From: Capsicum annuum
Lineage: Eukaryota; Streptophyta; Magnoliopsida; Solanales; Solanaceae
Direction: 5' to 3'
DNA length: 64,000 nucleotides
NCBI RefSeq assembly: GCF_002878395.1
Contig: NC_061114.1
Location: forward strand, 161,452,631 to 161,516,630
The notes beneath the pieces are model-generated. The model worked only from the letters and a program-made list of their open reading frames with translations. It was not told the origin of the DNA and searched no databases. A program made the translations under genes and the position numbers. Numbering within the stretch: position 1 is the first letter of the stretch; every line of letters begins with the position of its first letter. Below are positions 33,444-47,087 of the stretch, piece by piece.

Positions 33444-34685
33444 GACATTCATTCGTCTTTTAAGGTAAGAATTTTAGAAAACAAAAAGGCCTACATTAGT
33501 TTAAATGTTAATCTTTAATTGAATATTTTATTTAGGCAATATCTTAATGATATATTAAGAACAATATTGAGAAAAAAGAAAATAAATTAAACAAATTGGA
33601 AGAGGAAAACTTGAATGATAAGATCAACAAAATATAAGATCAAAATTATATAACATATAAATTGTATATTTAAAGGTAAAGGGATCACATTAAAAAATTA
33701 ATAAGTTTGATATAGCAACAAAATAATTAGTTAGAGAACGATTATTTCATGTCCCCTCTGATACATAAAATATAAAACTTTATAGTAGAGTCTAATTCTT
33801 GGAGGATAGTATCCTTAGGATACATATCTTGTATTTAGAGAAATAACTAATTGAAAATGCTAAAATAAGCATAATTTTTGTACATTTGTAAATCTACTTC
33901 TTCAAATTAATATAACTATCTTTCTTGATGAATCTTTCACCGCTATTAGATTTTTCTTCTCCATCTTAAGGAACATGTATCAAATTACTTTAATTATCTC
34001 TCTTTGATATATTTTATACCGTCGTCAAACTCTCCTCTTCTCCTTGATGAACTTGTACATGTTTGACTATTATGACACAAAGAAATTCTGAAAAATGTAT
34101 CTATAATCTTCATCAAAATGGTAGTGATCAGATTGCCACATTACCTTTTTTATGTATTTCTTTTGATTATTCAACACCTGATCGATGAAAAAACTAAAAT
34201 CAAAAAGTTAAAAAACAAAGATAAAGATATACTAATAAGAAAAATAAAAATGAGCATCCAACAACTCCACAGTTGATTGTTATTTATAGATTAGTAGATT
34301 AGTAGATTAGTTAAATATAACTACTAGACTAAAGAAATATAAAAAGATATGTTGTTTAAGTACAAAATGCAAATGGAGAGATTTTTTGGTAACTCATATG
34401 AAATAATAAGATGTAGTAAATATGATAGAATTATTTTTAATTATTAAATAAATTAATTCTAAATCAAAGTTGGATTATCATTTTACCCTTTATCAAATTA
34501 AAATATTTTAAAATATTTAATTAATTTAATATTAAATAATAATCATATCATATTATCCTAAATATTAGAAGTGGAAATGTGTAAAGTCAAAACTAGAAGA
34601 CAAAATCATTCCAAAAGCCGATCAGTTTCATGTTCAATTAGGAAGTCCACGAGTCCCATTAATTTTGTATTGTGAGATAAACATG

Positions 34686-34693
34686 TAAGGAGG
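34686..34693. repeat. hAT target duplication, left
   Basis: TAAGGAGG, identical to 35339-35346. Confidence 0.9.
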
Positions 34694-35338
34694 TAGGGCT
34701 GGACATATTTTGGTTCAAATAAAAAATTAAAAAATTAAATTAAAATTTAATTTTAATTTTTCAGTTTTTCAGATCGATTTCGATTTCAAATTTTAGAAAT
34801 TTGGTTAAAAGTTCAATTATTGATTTTTCAAAAAAAAAAATCCAGTTAAATAAAAAAATCATATATATATATATTATGGACTGTTTAGTGACTTTGAACT
34901 ATTTGATGGACTATTTATGTAGAACAGTCTATGGTAGTTGTTTTATGGATTGTTTTTATGAATTTTGTGTTGTTTTGTGGACACTTTATGCAAATTTATG
35001 CATAATGCAGTTATGTATTATGTTAAACTTATGGTTATTTCGTTTCATTTCAAGCATGTCGAGTTATTTACATTTGGAAATGAAGAACAAGTTTGAAAAA
35101 AAATATTTTTCTAAAAAAGTCACTAATTTTAAATGTCCAGTCATGATAAAGAAAGACTCACTACTTTAAAATTCAAAATATAAATAAAAATTTGAAATAA
35201 TCGAACTGAATTTGTAGAAATTGAACCAAATCAAATTTATTTTGATTTGATTACGGTTATCATTTTCATCAATCTGAAAACTACAAAACCAAACCAATTT
35301 TAAATAATCAAACCAAAAATACCGGATGCTCGCCTCTA
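34694..35338. mobile_element. Non-autonomous hAT-type element, 8-bp TSD TAAGGAGG
   Basis: The left end is TAGGGCTGGACAT, and the right end read in reverse complement is TAGAGGCGAGCAT. These are diverged forms of the TAGGGGTGGGCAT termini seen on small plant hAT elements. TAAGGAGG lies directly outside both ends (34686-34693 and 35339-35346), and a perfect 8-bp target duplication is diagnostic of hAT. Its length is 645 bp, with subterminal stretches around TTGGTT. The 122-codon ORF inside (34801-35169) shows no transposase features. Confidence 0.88.
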
Positions 35339-35346
35339 TAAGGAGG
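35339..35346. repeat. hAT target duplication, right
   Basis: TAAGGAGG, identical to 34686-34693. Confidence 0.9.
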
Positions 35347-35382
35347 ACACAAAGGAATCCTTTAATAACAAACTACATGCAT

Positions 35383-37030
35383 TGTAATGACCTGAATTTT
35401 GATGAAATATGTATTTTTGTATGATTTGACTATTTCACCCCTCTTTATAGTTGCATTATGATATTTTTAGGGTGTGGAGGTGATTGACATGGTTTCTGAT
35501 ATATTTTGGTGCCTTTTATGTGATATTGTGATTTTTGATGGATTCAGGAGTCTCATAGTGGACTTCAGTTGATATCTTTTGATCCGTGCGACGAATGGCA
35601 AAAAAAGACTGTGCCAACAGATCCAAAACGTTAATTTTATGGTGGTAACATAGTTGGTATGGTTTTATTGATTTTAAATCGCATTTCGATCCTTGATTTG
35701 GAAAGTTGTAATTTTGAGTTTCGGGAGTCAACTTTATGAAAATGTTATTTTTTCAAAAATCTAATATCTCCATTGAGTCTGCAGTGTAGAATTTGATAGG
35801 GTAGCATAATTTATTTGCATTCATGAGGTTTCAGATGAATTTCGAGGGGCTCGCGAAGACTTGAAAAACTAAGTCCCCAACTGGTGCACCCGCGATCGCG
35901 AGCTTGATGTCGTGATCGTGATATGGCCAACAGATAGATTGTCATGATTGCGACACTTGCTTGCAATAGCGATATCTCTATCAAGACAGGTACCTGAGTA
36001 TATATATACCCATTTTTTCGCCATTTCACCATTTTTGATACTTGGAGCTTAGAATTTCACGATTTTAAGCTATTTTTTCACTTGTAAGTTGGGGTAAGCT
36101 CTAAAACACCTATTTCAATTAATTTCTTCAATCTTTATCATTAAATTCTTGTTTTAATGTGAATTTGAAAGTTAAAATTGAGAATTTTGGCCCGGAAGAA
36201 CCAATTCTGTATTTTTTCAAATTAAATCCTTATTTCTACCCCTTTTCACTTGGAATAATGTTCATAATCCCATAATTATAAAATTTTACTCAATTTCATC
36301 TTCAAAACAACTTCAATTCTTGATTTAAAATGGATTTAGAAGGTTTTACTCGATAAATCTTGAAAATAATCTTCTTCAATTTGGACCTTGTTTTTAATAG
36401 TTTTGCTTGGGTTTCCAACCGTAGTCTCCTAAGAATATGAGAAACATGTTTTTAAAATAAAATTATGATTTTCTCTTTTTTTTCAAAATAGGCTATATGA
36501 GTATCGTTGGCTTTCTTTTGACGCGTAGATTCTATATTTTCATGTTTTAGTTGATTTTGGATTCACCTGTGAGGAGTAAGACTTTGGGATTGAAGTTTTT
36601 TATTTTGATTTTTGACCTTCGAGGTAGGTTATGGATTAACTCTTTCAGACAGAGTTGTGTAGTTAATTTTGATACAAAGGTATGTTAAGGGTGTGGGAAC
36701 AAATCATGAAAAAGTCTATCTTATTGTGTTGTCCACGGGTGGGGGTTTATATGTGATTTATTTAGTGGTTTTGAAACATTGTGTTCTATGCATGACCGTG
36801 TCAGTTCCTATGTGATATTGACAGTCTTGTATACAGGATAGTTGTATACGGTTTGATGAAAAAGTCTTTTGTGGTATCAATTGTGTATTGTGATGTATTC
36901 ATTCTCTATTGGTATTGAATAATGTGGAAATTCATGGATGATTGAAAATAATAAGTGGATATTTGGCTCACATGGTTTTGGAAATTCTCATTGTGGTTGG
37001 TTGTGGAAACACTTATTATGGTTGGTTGTG
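35383..37030 (+). repeat. Element A 5' LTR, first part
   Basis: It begins TGTAATGACCTGAATTTTG, a typical Tekay-like LTR head. A CG-rich block with repeated GCGATCGCGA, GTGATCGTGATA and GCGATATC lies at about 35885-35990. It breaks at 37030, where the terminus of B begins. Confidence 0.82.
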
Positions 37031-39002
37031 TGTCACGACCCAACCTTGGTCCAAGTCGTGACGGGTATCTCGAGTCCACTATGGACTGGAGACCACCCTC
37101 TTAGCCGAACCTTTAGAGCACATTAATCATAATAATGTGGAAGCTAAATCAAGATAACAATAAAGATGGTTAACTCAATAAAGAGCTAAGATCAAAACCA
37201 ACCACCATTCCCATATTTTGTCCACAAAAGCCTCTAAAAACTAAATATCAACCTAAGCCGGGACATGCCCCCGACTATAGCCAAAAAGAAATCCAAAAGA
37301 GATAGTTTAGGATATAAATGAAAATGATACTATGAAATGACAGGCCTTTCGGAGAACGGAAGCTCACCACTTCAAACCAAACTAACCAACAAACCAAACC
37401 ACCTTACACTGTACGAGGTAACAATAGAAACCCTAGGACCCAACATCATGAAATGACACAACATCTGGGGATGATTAGTTGGGTGAGCAGTAGTATGTAA
37501 CTAAAAAAGTGATAAAATAATGCCATGATCAAGTCAGTCCAAAACCATTCAAAAACCTCTTGCATACATTCATATACAAATATATATGATATTGGTATAT
37601 GGAATAAGATTTAAAATTATTAACCTGGACTGTGTAGATCTAACCATCTCAAAGACACCCACGGGATATATGGGTTTGGCTACCCCCATCAAAAGGGCCC
37701 AGTGTATTTTAGCCACACAAATCAAGAAAAAATCTTAGGAAGGGCCAGGGAGTCCACGATCCCAACCATTCTATAATATATATATATATATATATAAAGT
37801 GTGAACTGTGTACACGGTCACTAAGATCCCACGCCAACAAATATGATTTCCAGTATCGATCCCCCCGGGACCTCCACCTTTCACGATAAGCTACATAACC
37901 CCCTTTAAGCCCAATTAAAATAATTAAACATTCCCATCCATTAAACCAATGAGCCATTATTAACATTAGGCATTATCAATTATGCTTGCAAGCTTATAGA
38001 ATTATGCCATTCCAATTATCCATTAACTCGGTGGAATCCACAACCCCCAAGTTCCAATTTAAAATCAAAACATGGTCGCGAAGGCCTTTCCAAAATCATT
38101 TAGCTAAAATGACTCCAAAGTTTCCATTTGAAAATTAATCCATGGCCACCAAGGCCCTTTAAAACTAATTCATGTTCTATTACCCTTTTATGCAACTCAA
38201 GGTTCCAAAAGTGAGTTAATCCAAGTGTATTTCCATGTTTCAAAACCAGTTTCACATGTTGGGTTGAGCTTTAATCCAATTACGAATTATTAAACTATAA
38301 AATTTTGGGAAACCCGTATTTTTCATTTCCTTACCCATGCATATACTTAGTTCAAAACCATGAATAATCAATTCCAAACCATGGGAAGTCATTTACTCAA
38401 TAACCATTCCAAATCCTCAATCCATATTTCAAACCAAATAATTAAACCACGTGAATCATAATTAAACACATGTTTTGTATAAAAATTACTTTAGGAAAGA
38501 GATACATGCCTGGAACATACAAAAAATTGAAGTCAATTTGAAGTTTAGAGTCCAGATAATGAATTCTCTATGAAACCTTTGAGCTTTCTTGAGTTTTAAA
38601 TTTAAGAGTGAAAGAATAACTTTTGTTCTTTGAAAACTGATGGGAATAGGCTTATTTGATGTTTAAAGGCCATACAAGGGGTAAAAAGACCAAAAGCCCC
38701 TCACCCTTAGTGCAAAAAAAAACAAAACTGGATGAAATTTACACCTTGGCGTGGCATGCCTTTATCGCGAAGCTTATCCTCCGTTGTACGTCCATATCGC
38801 AGAGGCTAACCTCCGTAGCACAATGATATCATGGAGGCTCACTGCCTCGAAGTCCCAAAATAACCTCAGACCCCTTCTAAAAATTTTGAAACTCTCCTGA
38901 GACACCCTATTAACATCCCTAATAATGATTCAAGTAAAAAATCAACACTACAAAAGTGGGATGGTCAAAAATAAAATGGTCAAAATTCTTAAGGGTTTTA
39001 CA
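37031..39002 (-). repeat. Element B 3' LTR
   Basis: The plus strand runs from TGTCACGACCC to GTTTTACA, followed by a minus-strand polypurine tract AAGGGAAGGGGATAA at 39003-39018. A CG-containing repeated block (GGCGTGGCATGCC, ATCGCGAAG, ATCGCAGAGG) lies at about 38750-38860. It matches 52439-54432 in order throughout. Confidence 0.92.
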
Positions 39003-39119
39003 TTATCCCCTTCCCTTAGGATTATTCGACCCCGAATGATGAGTTAGGACGTTTTTAGCATAGGGAATAGCAAGAATACATAAGAATTAAATGACATTCT
39101 CAAAAAGTGACCAGAGGAA

Positions 39120-40430
39120 AATGAGACTCTTACCTTCAACACTTTCATTCGACAAGAGGATAAGAATGGATACTTGGCCTTCATATATTTCTAAGCTTCC
39201 CAAGTAGCTTTCTCTACCATTTGATTCCTTCAAAGAACCTTCAATGAAGCTATGTCCTTTGTCCTCAGCCTATGAACTTGCCTATCCAAAATCTCAAAGT
39301 CCATAAGACAAGAAATCTGAAATACCAACATTCTTAATTGGTACTATCAAAGAAAGGTCACCCCCACACTTTTTAAGCATGGATACTTGAAACACGGGGT
39401 GAATATAACCCAAACTTGTAGGCAAATCCAACTCATATCCACATTCCCAACTATTCTTATAATTTGATATGGTCCAACATAATAAAGACTGAGCTTTCCC
39501 TTTTTCCGAAATTACATCACTCTTTTCATAGGAGAAACTTTCAAGAATACCCAATCACTTACTTCAAACTCCAATTCTCTTCACCTCATATCTGCATAAT
39601 TCTTTTGGTGACTCTGAGTAGTCTTAAGTCTTTCTCTAATCACTTTCACCTTTTTTATCTCTTGGTTAACCAAGTCAGGACTAAACAATCTAGCCTTACC
39701 AACCACAAACCACCCAATATGAGACCTACATCTCCTACCATAGAGAGACTCAAAAAAATCCATCTGAATATTCGAATAATAACTATTGTTGTACACAAAC
39801 TCAATGAGAGGTAATTAATCAGCCCAACTACCTTGAAAATCAATCACACAAGCCCTTAGCATAACCTCTAATATATGAATAGTCCATTCTGCTTATTATC
39901 TATTTAAGGGTGGAAAGAGGTGCTAAGGTTCACCTTATTACCCAAACCTTTCTAAAATAAAGTGCCAAAAGTGAGAAGAAAACTGCGTACCTCGATCTGA
40001 GATGATGGACACAGGCGTCTCATGCAACTTCACAATCTCCTAAATGAACAACTTAGCATAATCCTCCCATGAATAGCTAGTCCTTATAGTCAAGAAGTGA
40101 GCAGACTTAGTCATTCATTCCACAATGACCCAAATCGAATCATACTGATTGGGAGACCACAAAAGACCCATAGCAAAATCTATGTTGATTATCTCCCACT
40201 TCCATACATGCAACTCTATCTCTTGAGATATTCCACTAGGGCTAAAGTGCTCAACCTTAATTTACTAACAGACCATACACTTAGCCACAAAATTAGCCGT
40301 ATCTCTCTTTATATTGCTCCACCAATATGTTTCCTTCAAATCATTATACATCTTTGTTGAACTGGGACGAACTATGTACCTTGACTTATGAGCTTCAGTT
40401 AAAATCCTTTCTCACAACCTATCAATATTA
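39120..40430 (-). pseudogene. Element B chromodomain and integrase remnants
   Basis: The chromodomain tail lies around 39150-39290. The segment 39554-39294 includes YELDLPTSLGYIHPVFQVSMLKKC, the integrase C-terminal block before the chromodomain. The segment 39796-39581 includes FFESLYGRRCRSHIGW, PDLVNQEIKKVKVIRERLKTTQSHQKNY. The zinc-binding part lies at about 40430-40240. Multiple stops and frame changes are present. The order and spacing match element E. Confidence 0.88.
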
Positions 40431-40439
40431 GGAGCACAT

Positions 40440-41070
40440 AACCTACCTTGATACCTTAGGATACCATCACTACCAACCTCAAAAGCCATAACTTTTTTCT
40501 AGCCAATATAATCCTTAATTTTCATAAGAATGGAATCCAAAACCTACTTCTTCTTCACTTCAGCACCAAGAGATAAATTAAACACCTCTTGAACAATCAC
40601 CCCTCCATCTCTAGAGTCCAAAAAATAAACTCCTAAGTTAGCCAACTGGTGAATATCCTTCACCAATCCTCGTTTTTCTTCATCTACATAAGATAAGCTC
40701 CCTATAGACAACCTTCTAAATACATTAACAACCGAGATTCAGCTCCTTTCGAGTAAACATATATTGCAAGCTCTTATGATCTAAATAGATATCCACATTC
40801 ATTTGTATGAAACCAAAGCTTTAAAGAAAAAACCACAACCAAAAATTTGATATCATGGGTCAGATAGTTCCTTTCATGATATTTAAACTTTCTAAAAGCA
40901 TTACCATAACCTTACCATGCTGTATCAAGACACAAACAAACTCCATATAGAACACATCATAATACACATCAAAACCATCATTGCCCTTGGGTAGGGTGAA
41001 AACTAGCGCAAAAGTCAACTTACTATTCAATTTCTCAAAACTATTCTCATAAGAATTGGACCAAAAGAAC
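40440..41070 (-). pseudogene. Element B RNase H and RT C-terminus
   Basis: The minus strand around 41070-40860 reads NSYENSFEKLNSKLTFALVFTLPKGNDGFDVYYDVF, which is the connection to RNase H with the first catalytic Asp (YYDV). The RNase H C-terminal and linker parts follow down to about 40440. It is cut at 41066-41070 (AGAAC) by element C; reverse transcriptase resumes at 49471. Confidence 0.87.
41066..41070. repeat. Element C target duplication, left
   Basis: AGAAC, identical to 49466-49470. Confidence 0.92.
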
Positions 41071-43458
41071 TGTAACACCTCACATTTTTGAGCTAAACTC
41101 TGAACCATCGTTCTTACATATGTAGACTATAATATCATAATTTAATTTTGAATTCATGTTTCATGATATTTATCCTAGGGTGTTAAGTGCTTTCTAAGTG
41201 AAAAATATTCATAGGAATCACTTAGAACAAAGTTGAGCTAAGAGCCTTTGATTTACCTAAAGTTTTGTATTTGATTCTATAAGGGTCTACTTTGAATTGT
41301 ATAACTATTGATGTACATAGAATTTTTCAGCTCAAGACCCACCAAATTGGAGAAAATTGAGTTAGCTTTCCAACGATACCAATTTCTCTTAAATCCGACA
41401 CCCAAGTGAAAAGTTATTATTTTTTCCATAAGAGACAGTAATGGGTCGCGATAGCCCCGCTTCACGAGGCCTATTTAACCCAAATAGGGGTCACAACGCG
41501 ATGGTGATTTACATAAGAAAAAAAGGACAATGGGAATTTTAGTCCATTCCCCTTAACCCCAGCCGCCCAAACACTAATTAATACACCCAAAAGGGCATTA
41601 TTTGCACTTTTTTCATCATTAAAACCTCATGTAAACCCTCCCATTTTCCCAAGAATAATAATTCAAGATTTTTCTCTCAAGAACACTAGGATTTATTCAA
41701 GAACTCATCAATTAAGATATGTGGGGTCATGAAACAGGATGCTCCTTCCATCCTTGTGCCCAAAACTAGTTTTTAAAGTTAAATTTATATGATTTACAAC
41801 TAGGGTTCATACCCAAAGTATCTTGTTTTGAGTTTATGGATTAATAAAGTGATTGAATTATGAAAGTACATAGTTATCTTGATTTAAATAATTCTCTTTC
41901 ATGATTTGAACACTATGAGTATGATTTGAAGGCATTGATTAAAGATTTCTAGTTAAGCTTTAAGCATGACATTGTGATTTTGATTTCATTATCTTGACTT
42001 GAATTGTTAAAGAATTTTAAGATTATTATTGTTGAGCATGAATTTTATTATGATTTGACATGATTTCCAAGTATGGGTTGTAACCCCTAAGTTTAAGTAT
42101 TGATATTTTAAGAAAGATGATATTTGAGCATTCTTTGATAAGCATGTATTCAGATTTTTAAGCAAGATTTGATCTTTTGATCCTCAGCTAAGATATGGAA
42201 TCCACATAGATTAGTTTTGATTACAGTTTAAAACAGATTGATGCATAACTGATTTTCATTATAAACCCTTATGCTACTTTAAGGTGGATTTTTTACAGAA
42301 TGAGCATATAAGTAAGGGAGTAGTATTTAGCACTAAGTTGGATATGTGTCTCAGTTCTCATGTCCAAGAACTATAAGCCAACATAGGTTCAGATTATCAG
42401 ATTATTCCCATTTATATAGATGCAGCTATATATTATTATCACTTAGCTCAGGTTGTACTCCTTAGAAAGAGTATGACACCTCTCCCCAATGTGAGTTTTA
42501 CCCCTTAGGGGAACATACATTATGATAGCTCACATGGTGTATGTAGATTAGAAGAACCTCCCTAATAGAAAAGAATAATAGAAAAGATTTTAGAAACTAT
42601 GTGTGAGGCTCACGATTTTATTTAGATATTATTTTTCATAAGTCATTAGCTTTGAGATTTTAGATTTTAGTTTACAGATATAAAGGTGAGTTCTTTTACA
42701 CTTAGACTGCATAATTTGAAAACAAACTTAACTTCAGTTCTACTTATTCCACTAGTAGAAAGAGTAAAAGTACAACTTTTAGAACTAAGTGTTATGACTC
42801 ACAAGATTTATACAGTATGCTTTATTATTCATGATTTATGATTTTCATATTTCAGTATTCAAGCCAATGTGAGTCATTTATACTTAGCTTGCATTATTTA
42901 CAAGCTATATGATTAAAATTGATTTATTATTTTACTTATGAATTCACCCCTACATGCTCAGTACATTCCAAAAGTACTAATCCACATATATGTATATGTG
43001 CTATATTGATTAATAATGTAGGTACCAATTCAGTTATAGTCCATATATCATGATCAGACAATTGCAAATTCTAGGCAGAGATGATGTGTCCTCCTACTTT
43101 GGGGACTTCAGTTAGATGTTATTTATGTTCTTTACTTTATTACTCATATGTATTTATTAGTGGTAGTTGGAGTCGCATCCCATCTATTTATAGTTAGTAG
43201 AGTAGAGGCTTCATAGATGTCAATCAAAATCAGTCATGTAATTTCAGTTTTGTTCTTCAGTTTTATCAGAATGAAAAATTCTATGAGTATTGTATTTTTC
43301 TCTGATTTCATCATGATTATATTTTTGCACAGTAAACTCAGTCATTTTATACATATTTAAATTAGTTGCTTAATAGTATGCCAGTACAAGGTTTAGCTTG
43401 GGATCACTTATGGTCCTAAGCACTATGTGATGACTAGGGGGTAGTCTCGATTGTTACA
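41071..43458 (+). repeat. Element C 5' LTR
   Basis: Runs from TGTAACACC to TTGTTACA. A CG-rich block (GGGTCGCGATAGCCCCGC, CACAACGCGATGG) lies near 41450-41510. It matches 47088-49465 throughout. Confidence 0.93.
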
Positions 43459-46400
43459 AACTTGGTATCAGAACATAAAGTTCAAGTGTCCTAGGGTGTA
43501 TATGAAGCCATGTCTAGTAGATTATTACGGAATGGTACGGAGACGTCTGCACTTTTCTTCGAGAGGCTACAAGGCATTTAAAAAAGTTTTCTTTCTTTCA
43601 TACTCTAGATTATGCTGTAAAGTTTTCCCTTTAGAAACTTCTATCGATTCATGTGTTAATCCATACTTCTCCATCTATGTTATATTCTTGAGATAACATG
43701 ATTAGGAAGTTCCATTTCCCCCCAAGATGACACTCTTATATTTACTATCAGTAAATTCAGAAGTCATACAAGGGGCTTGAGAGGAGCTCGCTAATATGTT
43801 ACAATTTCTCTAAGTTGAAAGTTATGTTGTCATCCTTATGAGTTGTTCAGTTAAGACAGAATAAGATATGTATTCAGATTTCTCATTAATCCTTCTATAC
43901 AAATAATGCTTTTGCTCATGAGAGGAGTAGTATAAATTGAAATTATTAAATAAAGTTTCCATTCGGGGGATAGTATGAACTTCAGTGTTATGATTTATAA
44001 GTAGTAGAACCTTCTTATAATTGGAAGTGTGGGTTTAAAAGTGTAGTGACAAGAAAGTGGGAATGACGATTTATACAATGTATAGAGATAAACTTATGCA
44101 TGCTATAGATTTTGCATTATAGTGATATGTCCTTGTGTGTTACTTTAGTAGAAGGTACAGAAAAAGTTATTAGTTAAGGTGAATTATTGTTTGCATGAAG
44201 CATGAAATAAGTTATTAATGATATTTGTGGTGTTAGAAAGGTATAATATATTAATAGAGTATTGGTAGTTGAGTATTGTTAATTTAGGCTTCCCCTAAGG
44301 TTGGAAAAAGGAGTTTAGTTGAAACTTATAGAGATACAAAAGTAATTTAGGTGTATAGATGGGTAAATAGTCATAATGTGTAGAAGAAGGATGTGCTAAA
44401 GTATTTTAATAAGATATATTATATGATTATGGTTGATTATTGCTGTTATGAAGTTCTAGTGGACTAATGTTTCTTAATTCTTTATTTTATAGCTTCCAAC
44501 TAAGAATAGTATGTGAGATTGGATTGTTAATCATGCCTAGCACTAGACACTAATATTGAATAGTGGATGATAATCAAGGTGGATGCAATGGTTGCTTGGT
44601 TAGTAATGCTAGTTACATGGGTTGAACCAATAGGCGTCAAATAGTGAATGCAATAATTTAAGTTTATTGATTTAAGATTAAGTATGATGTAGAGGTGTTT
44701 CCAAGGAGATATAAGGTTGCCTTATTTTTTCTAAGGTTATTTAGTGTCGTGTGTGGTTAGTAGTACCCTTGAGTTGTTAAGTGGAAGAAGGCTAGTTATA
44801 TAGTATATGGTGTTCTTAATAGCTAAGTTGAGGAGTTTTGGATAGATGGTGTTGAGTCTTTTAAGTATGATTTTGATTCTTACGATTTAGGAAAACTATA
44901 AGTATAGAAGTGTGATCTTGGTAGGCTATGATTATGTGTTTAGTGAGGTAGATATGTTTGCAAATAAGAGTGTAAGTCTTTGATGATTATTATTGAAGCT
45001 AGAAAGTTAAGGATGGTATATGAAAGGGTTGTTCAAGAATAAAGTCAGTAAGTTCAAAATATAGTTTATGCTTGTGAGTTTAGCATTTATGTGTAGACAT
45101 TAGAATGAAGAAATTATGGATCAGTCTTGATGATATGGAGTAGACCCATAAGCTTAGAATATCATCTTTGACCTAAGAAAAAGATGGTAGAGTGTAGAAC
45201 CAGATCAAGTTTTGAGAATTAGATTGCGATACATGTTAGTAAGAGTTGTGATGAGATAGTGATCCCCTTCTTACTTTAGAGTATTCCTTGGATTTCAGTC
45301 ATTATCATATCAACTTCATATCTTGCATGAGAGATCCATGCCAAAGGCCAATGCTTATACACTTCATGCGTATTCAAGTTTATTCTCAACTCCCAGTAAG
45401 TAAGTAACATCTTCTCTCCATAATTCGAGTTATCCCTCATGAATTTATGAACTCTAGTCTTATATTGAATAGCTTATGATAAGTATAAACTCATGTTTCA
45501 GAGTATGATCAGTTCTCAGAAACTCATGATCCTAGTGAAATTCAGTTTATGTCATATATTTTCTCAGTTTAGATCTCTTTGATGAATCCATAATATTGAT
45601 ACTCTATTTATCAGGCCTAAGTTATGTGTAAAAGTTATCTTTCATGCTTCAGGTCCTCATGTTCTAACCTTTCAATGACCTTTCCTTATGCCAAGATAGT
45701 GATCATGAAAAGTTGTTTAGATGGGAGAAAGTAAATGTCTCATGTTGGGAAAGATTGTTGTGTGATTGCTTGATCTAAGGTTATAAACTTGAAGTAAGAT
45801 TAAGGACAAGGTTTGGTATATGTCATAGTTAGTTGAGAATTCTGGGTATGTCTTCTTAAGAATAGTGTAAGAACGTTGTTATTTATAGAGCTTTAGAGAA
45901 TATGTGAAGTATACCTTCATGGGTGATTTCCTTGAAGTTCATATGTGGTTATAATGATAAGCTTGAATATCATGTTGGAATGTAAGTGGATGAATGAAAT
46001 ATGTGCTAGTGAATCTATAGTAAGAGTTCAGAGTTAGTCATTGAAGTGGTAAGACATGTTATGCTTAGGGTGTGAGCTCTAAAAATACATAAAAGGTTGA
46101 ATCATGTGGTTTAGACTAGTATTATGGTGTGGCATGTTGTACTTTGTGATTTATAGTTAGGCTTGATCATGGTGAGAAAATTTAATTCAGTTTAGACTTT
46201 AGTAGATGGATTTATCGATGCCCTTGTGAGAATTATAAGTTAAATCAAATGAGTATAGTATTTAAGGAAAATAGTATAGTTGAGAGTATATTTGAGAAAT
46301 GTTGCTAAGCTTGAAGGTAATAAGTTACATTGCCTAAGGACTAGTAATTCTATCCTAGCTTATGATCTATAGGTTTATCTTCTATGCTATAGAGTTGTAG

Positions 46401-47087
46401 CAATGTTGTAATTTCTTATTCAGATATCTTGTTCAGATCATGCCTAAATTACTTTACTCCCTAAGAAAATTAGAACTTCTTAGAAGAGTGTTGAAGAAAT
46501 ACTCCATTTGGGTATAAGCTTTCAGTATAGTTCAGTCTGTATAGCCAGTAATCTAGTCCAGTAGTCAAATAGACAAGTTCCTATGGTCTTTCATCTTTCC
46601 TATTTATGAGGTAATTCATGTCCATGAAAATTTTGAATTCATCTCAGTTTATGCATATGCATCAGTTTTAGATTCAAGATATTCAGTCATGAGTCAGTCC
46701 GCAAGTGTCCTATGCATCATCTCAGTCTTTTCTTAGTATTTTAGCCAAGTCAGTATCATTCAGGGGATGGAATATCCCAAGGGGGAGATGTATTATATTA
46801 CCCCAAGTTTTCATGTCCTAAACCTTTCATCTTTTCTTCCCGAAAAAAGATCTAACTTAATGTATTGGTTACTCATAAGTTGACTCTCTCATTTCTATCT
46901 CGACCTTATAACCATTCTCTTGTTATTGCATGTATTCAGGAAACCAGTTCAGTTTATGCATCATGCTCAGAATTAGTTACGTAATCATGTTTCCAGTCAT
47001 GCATGTTAAGTATATGATCTCCATTTTCCCCAGTATTTTCAGTCTAACCAGTATCATAAGAGGATGAATAATTCCAAAGGGAGATAA
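43459..47087 (+). other. Element C non-coding interior with primer site
   Basis: It starts with the primer site (43463-43472) and a leader like those of Tekay elements (GTGTCCTAGGGTGTATATGAAGCC, CTTCGAGAGGCTACAAGGCAT). The rest has no recognisable domain. A polypurine-like stretch occurs twice near the 3' end, at about 46770-46790 and 47075-47087. Confidence 0.85.

Larger units (their letters stand above)
32960..34693. other. AT-rich intergenic sequence with TA/TGTA microsatellite
   Basis: No gene or element is recognised. A (TA)n run at 33402-33421 changes into (TGTA)n up to about 33443. ORFs are short and without homology. Confidence 0.6.

Noticed and set aside
34801..35169. 122-codon ORF on the plus strand
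   Set aside because: It lies within a hAT-type non-coding element, is Cys/Leu/Met-rich low-complexity sequence and shows no transposase feature.
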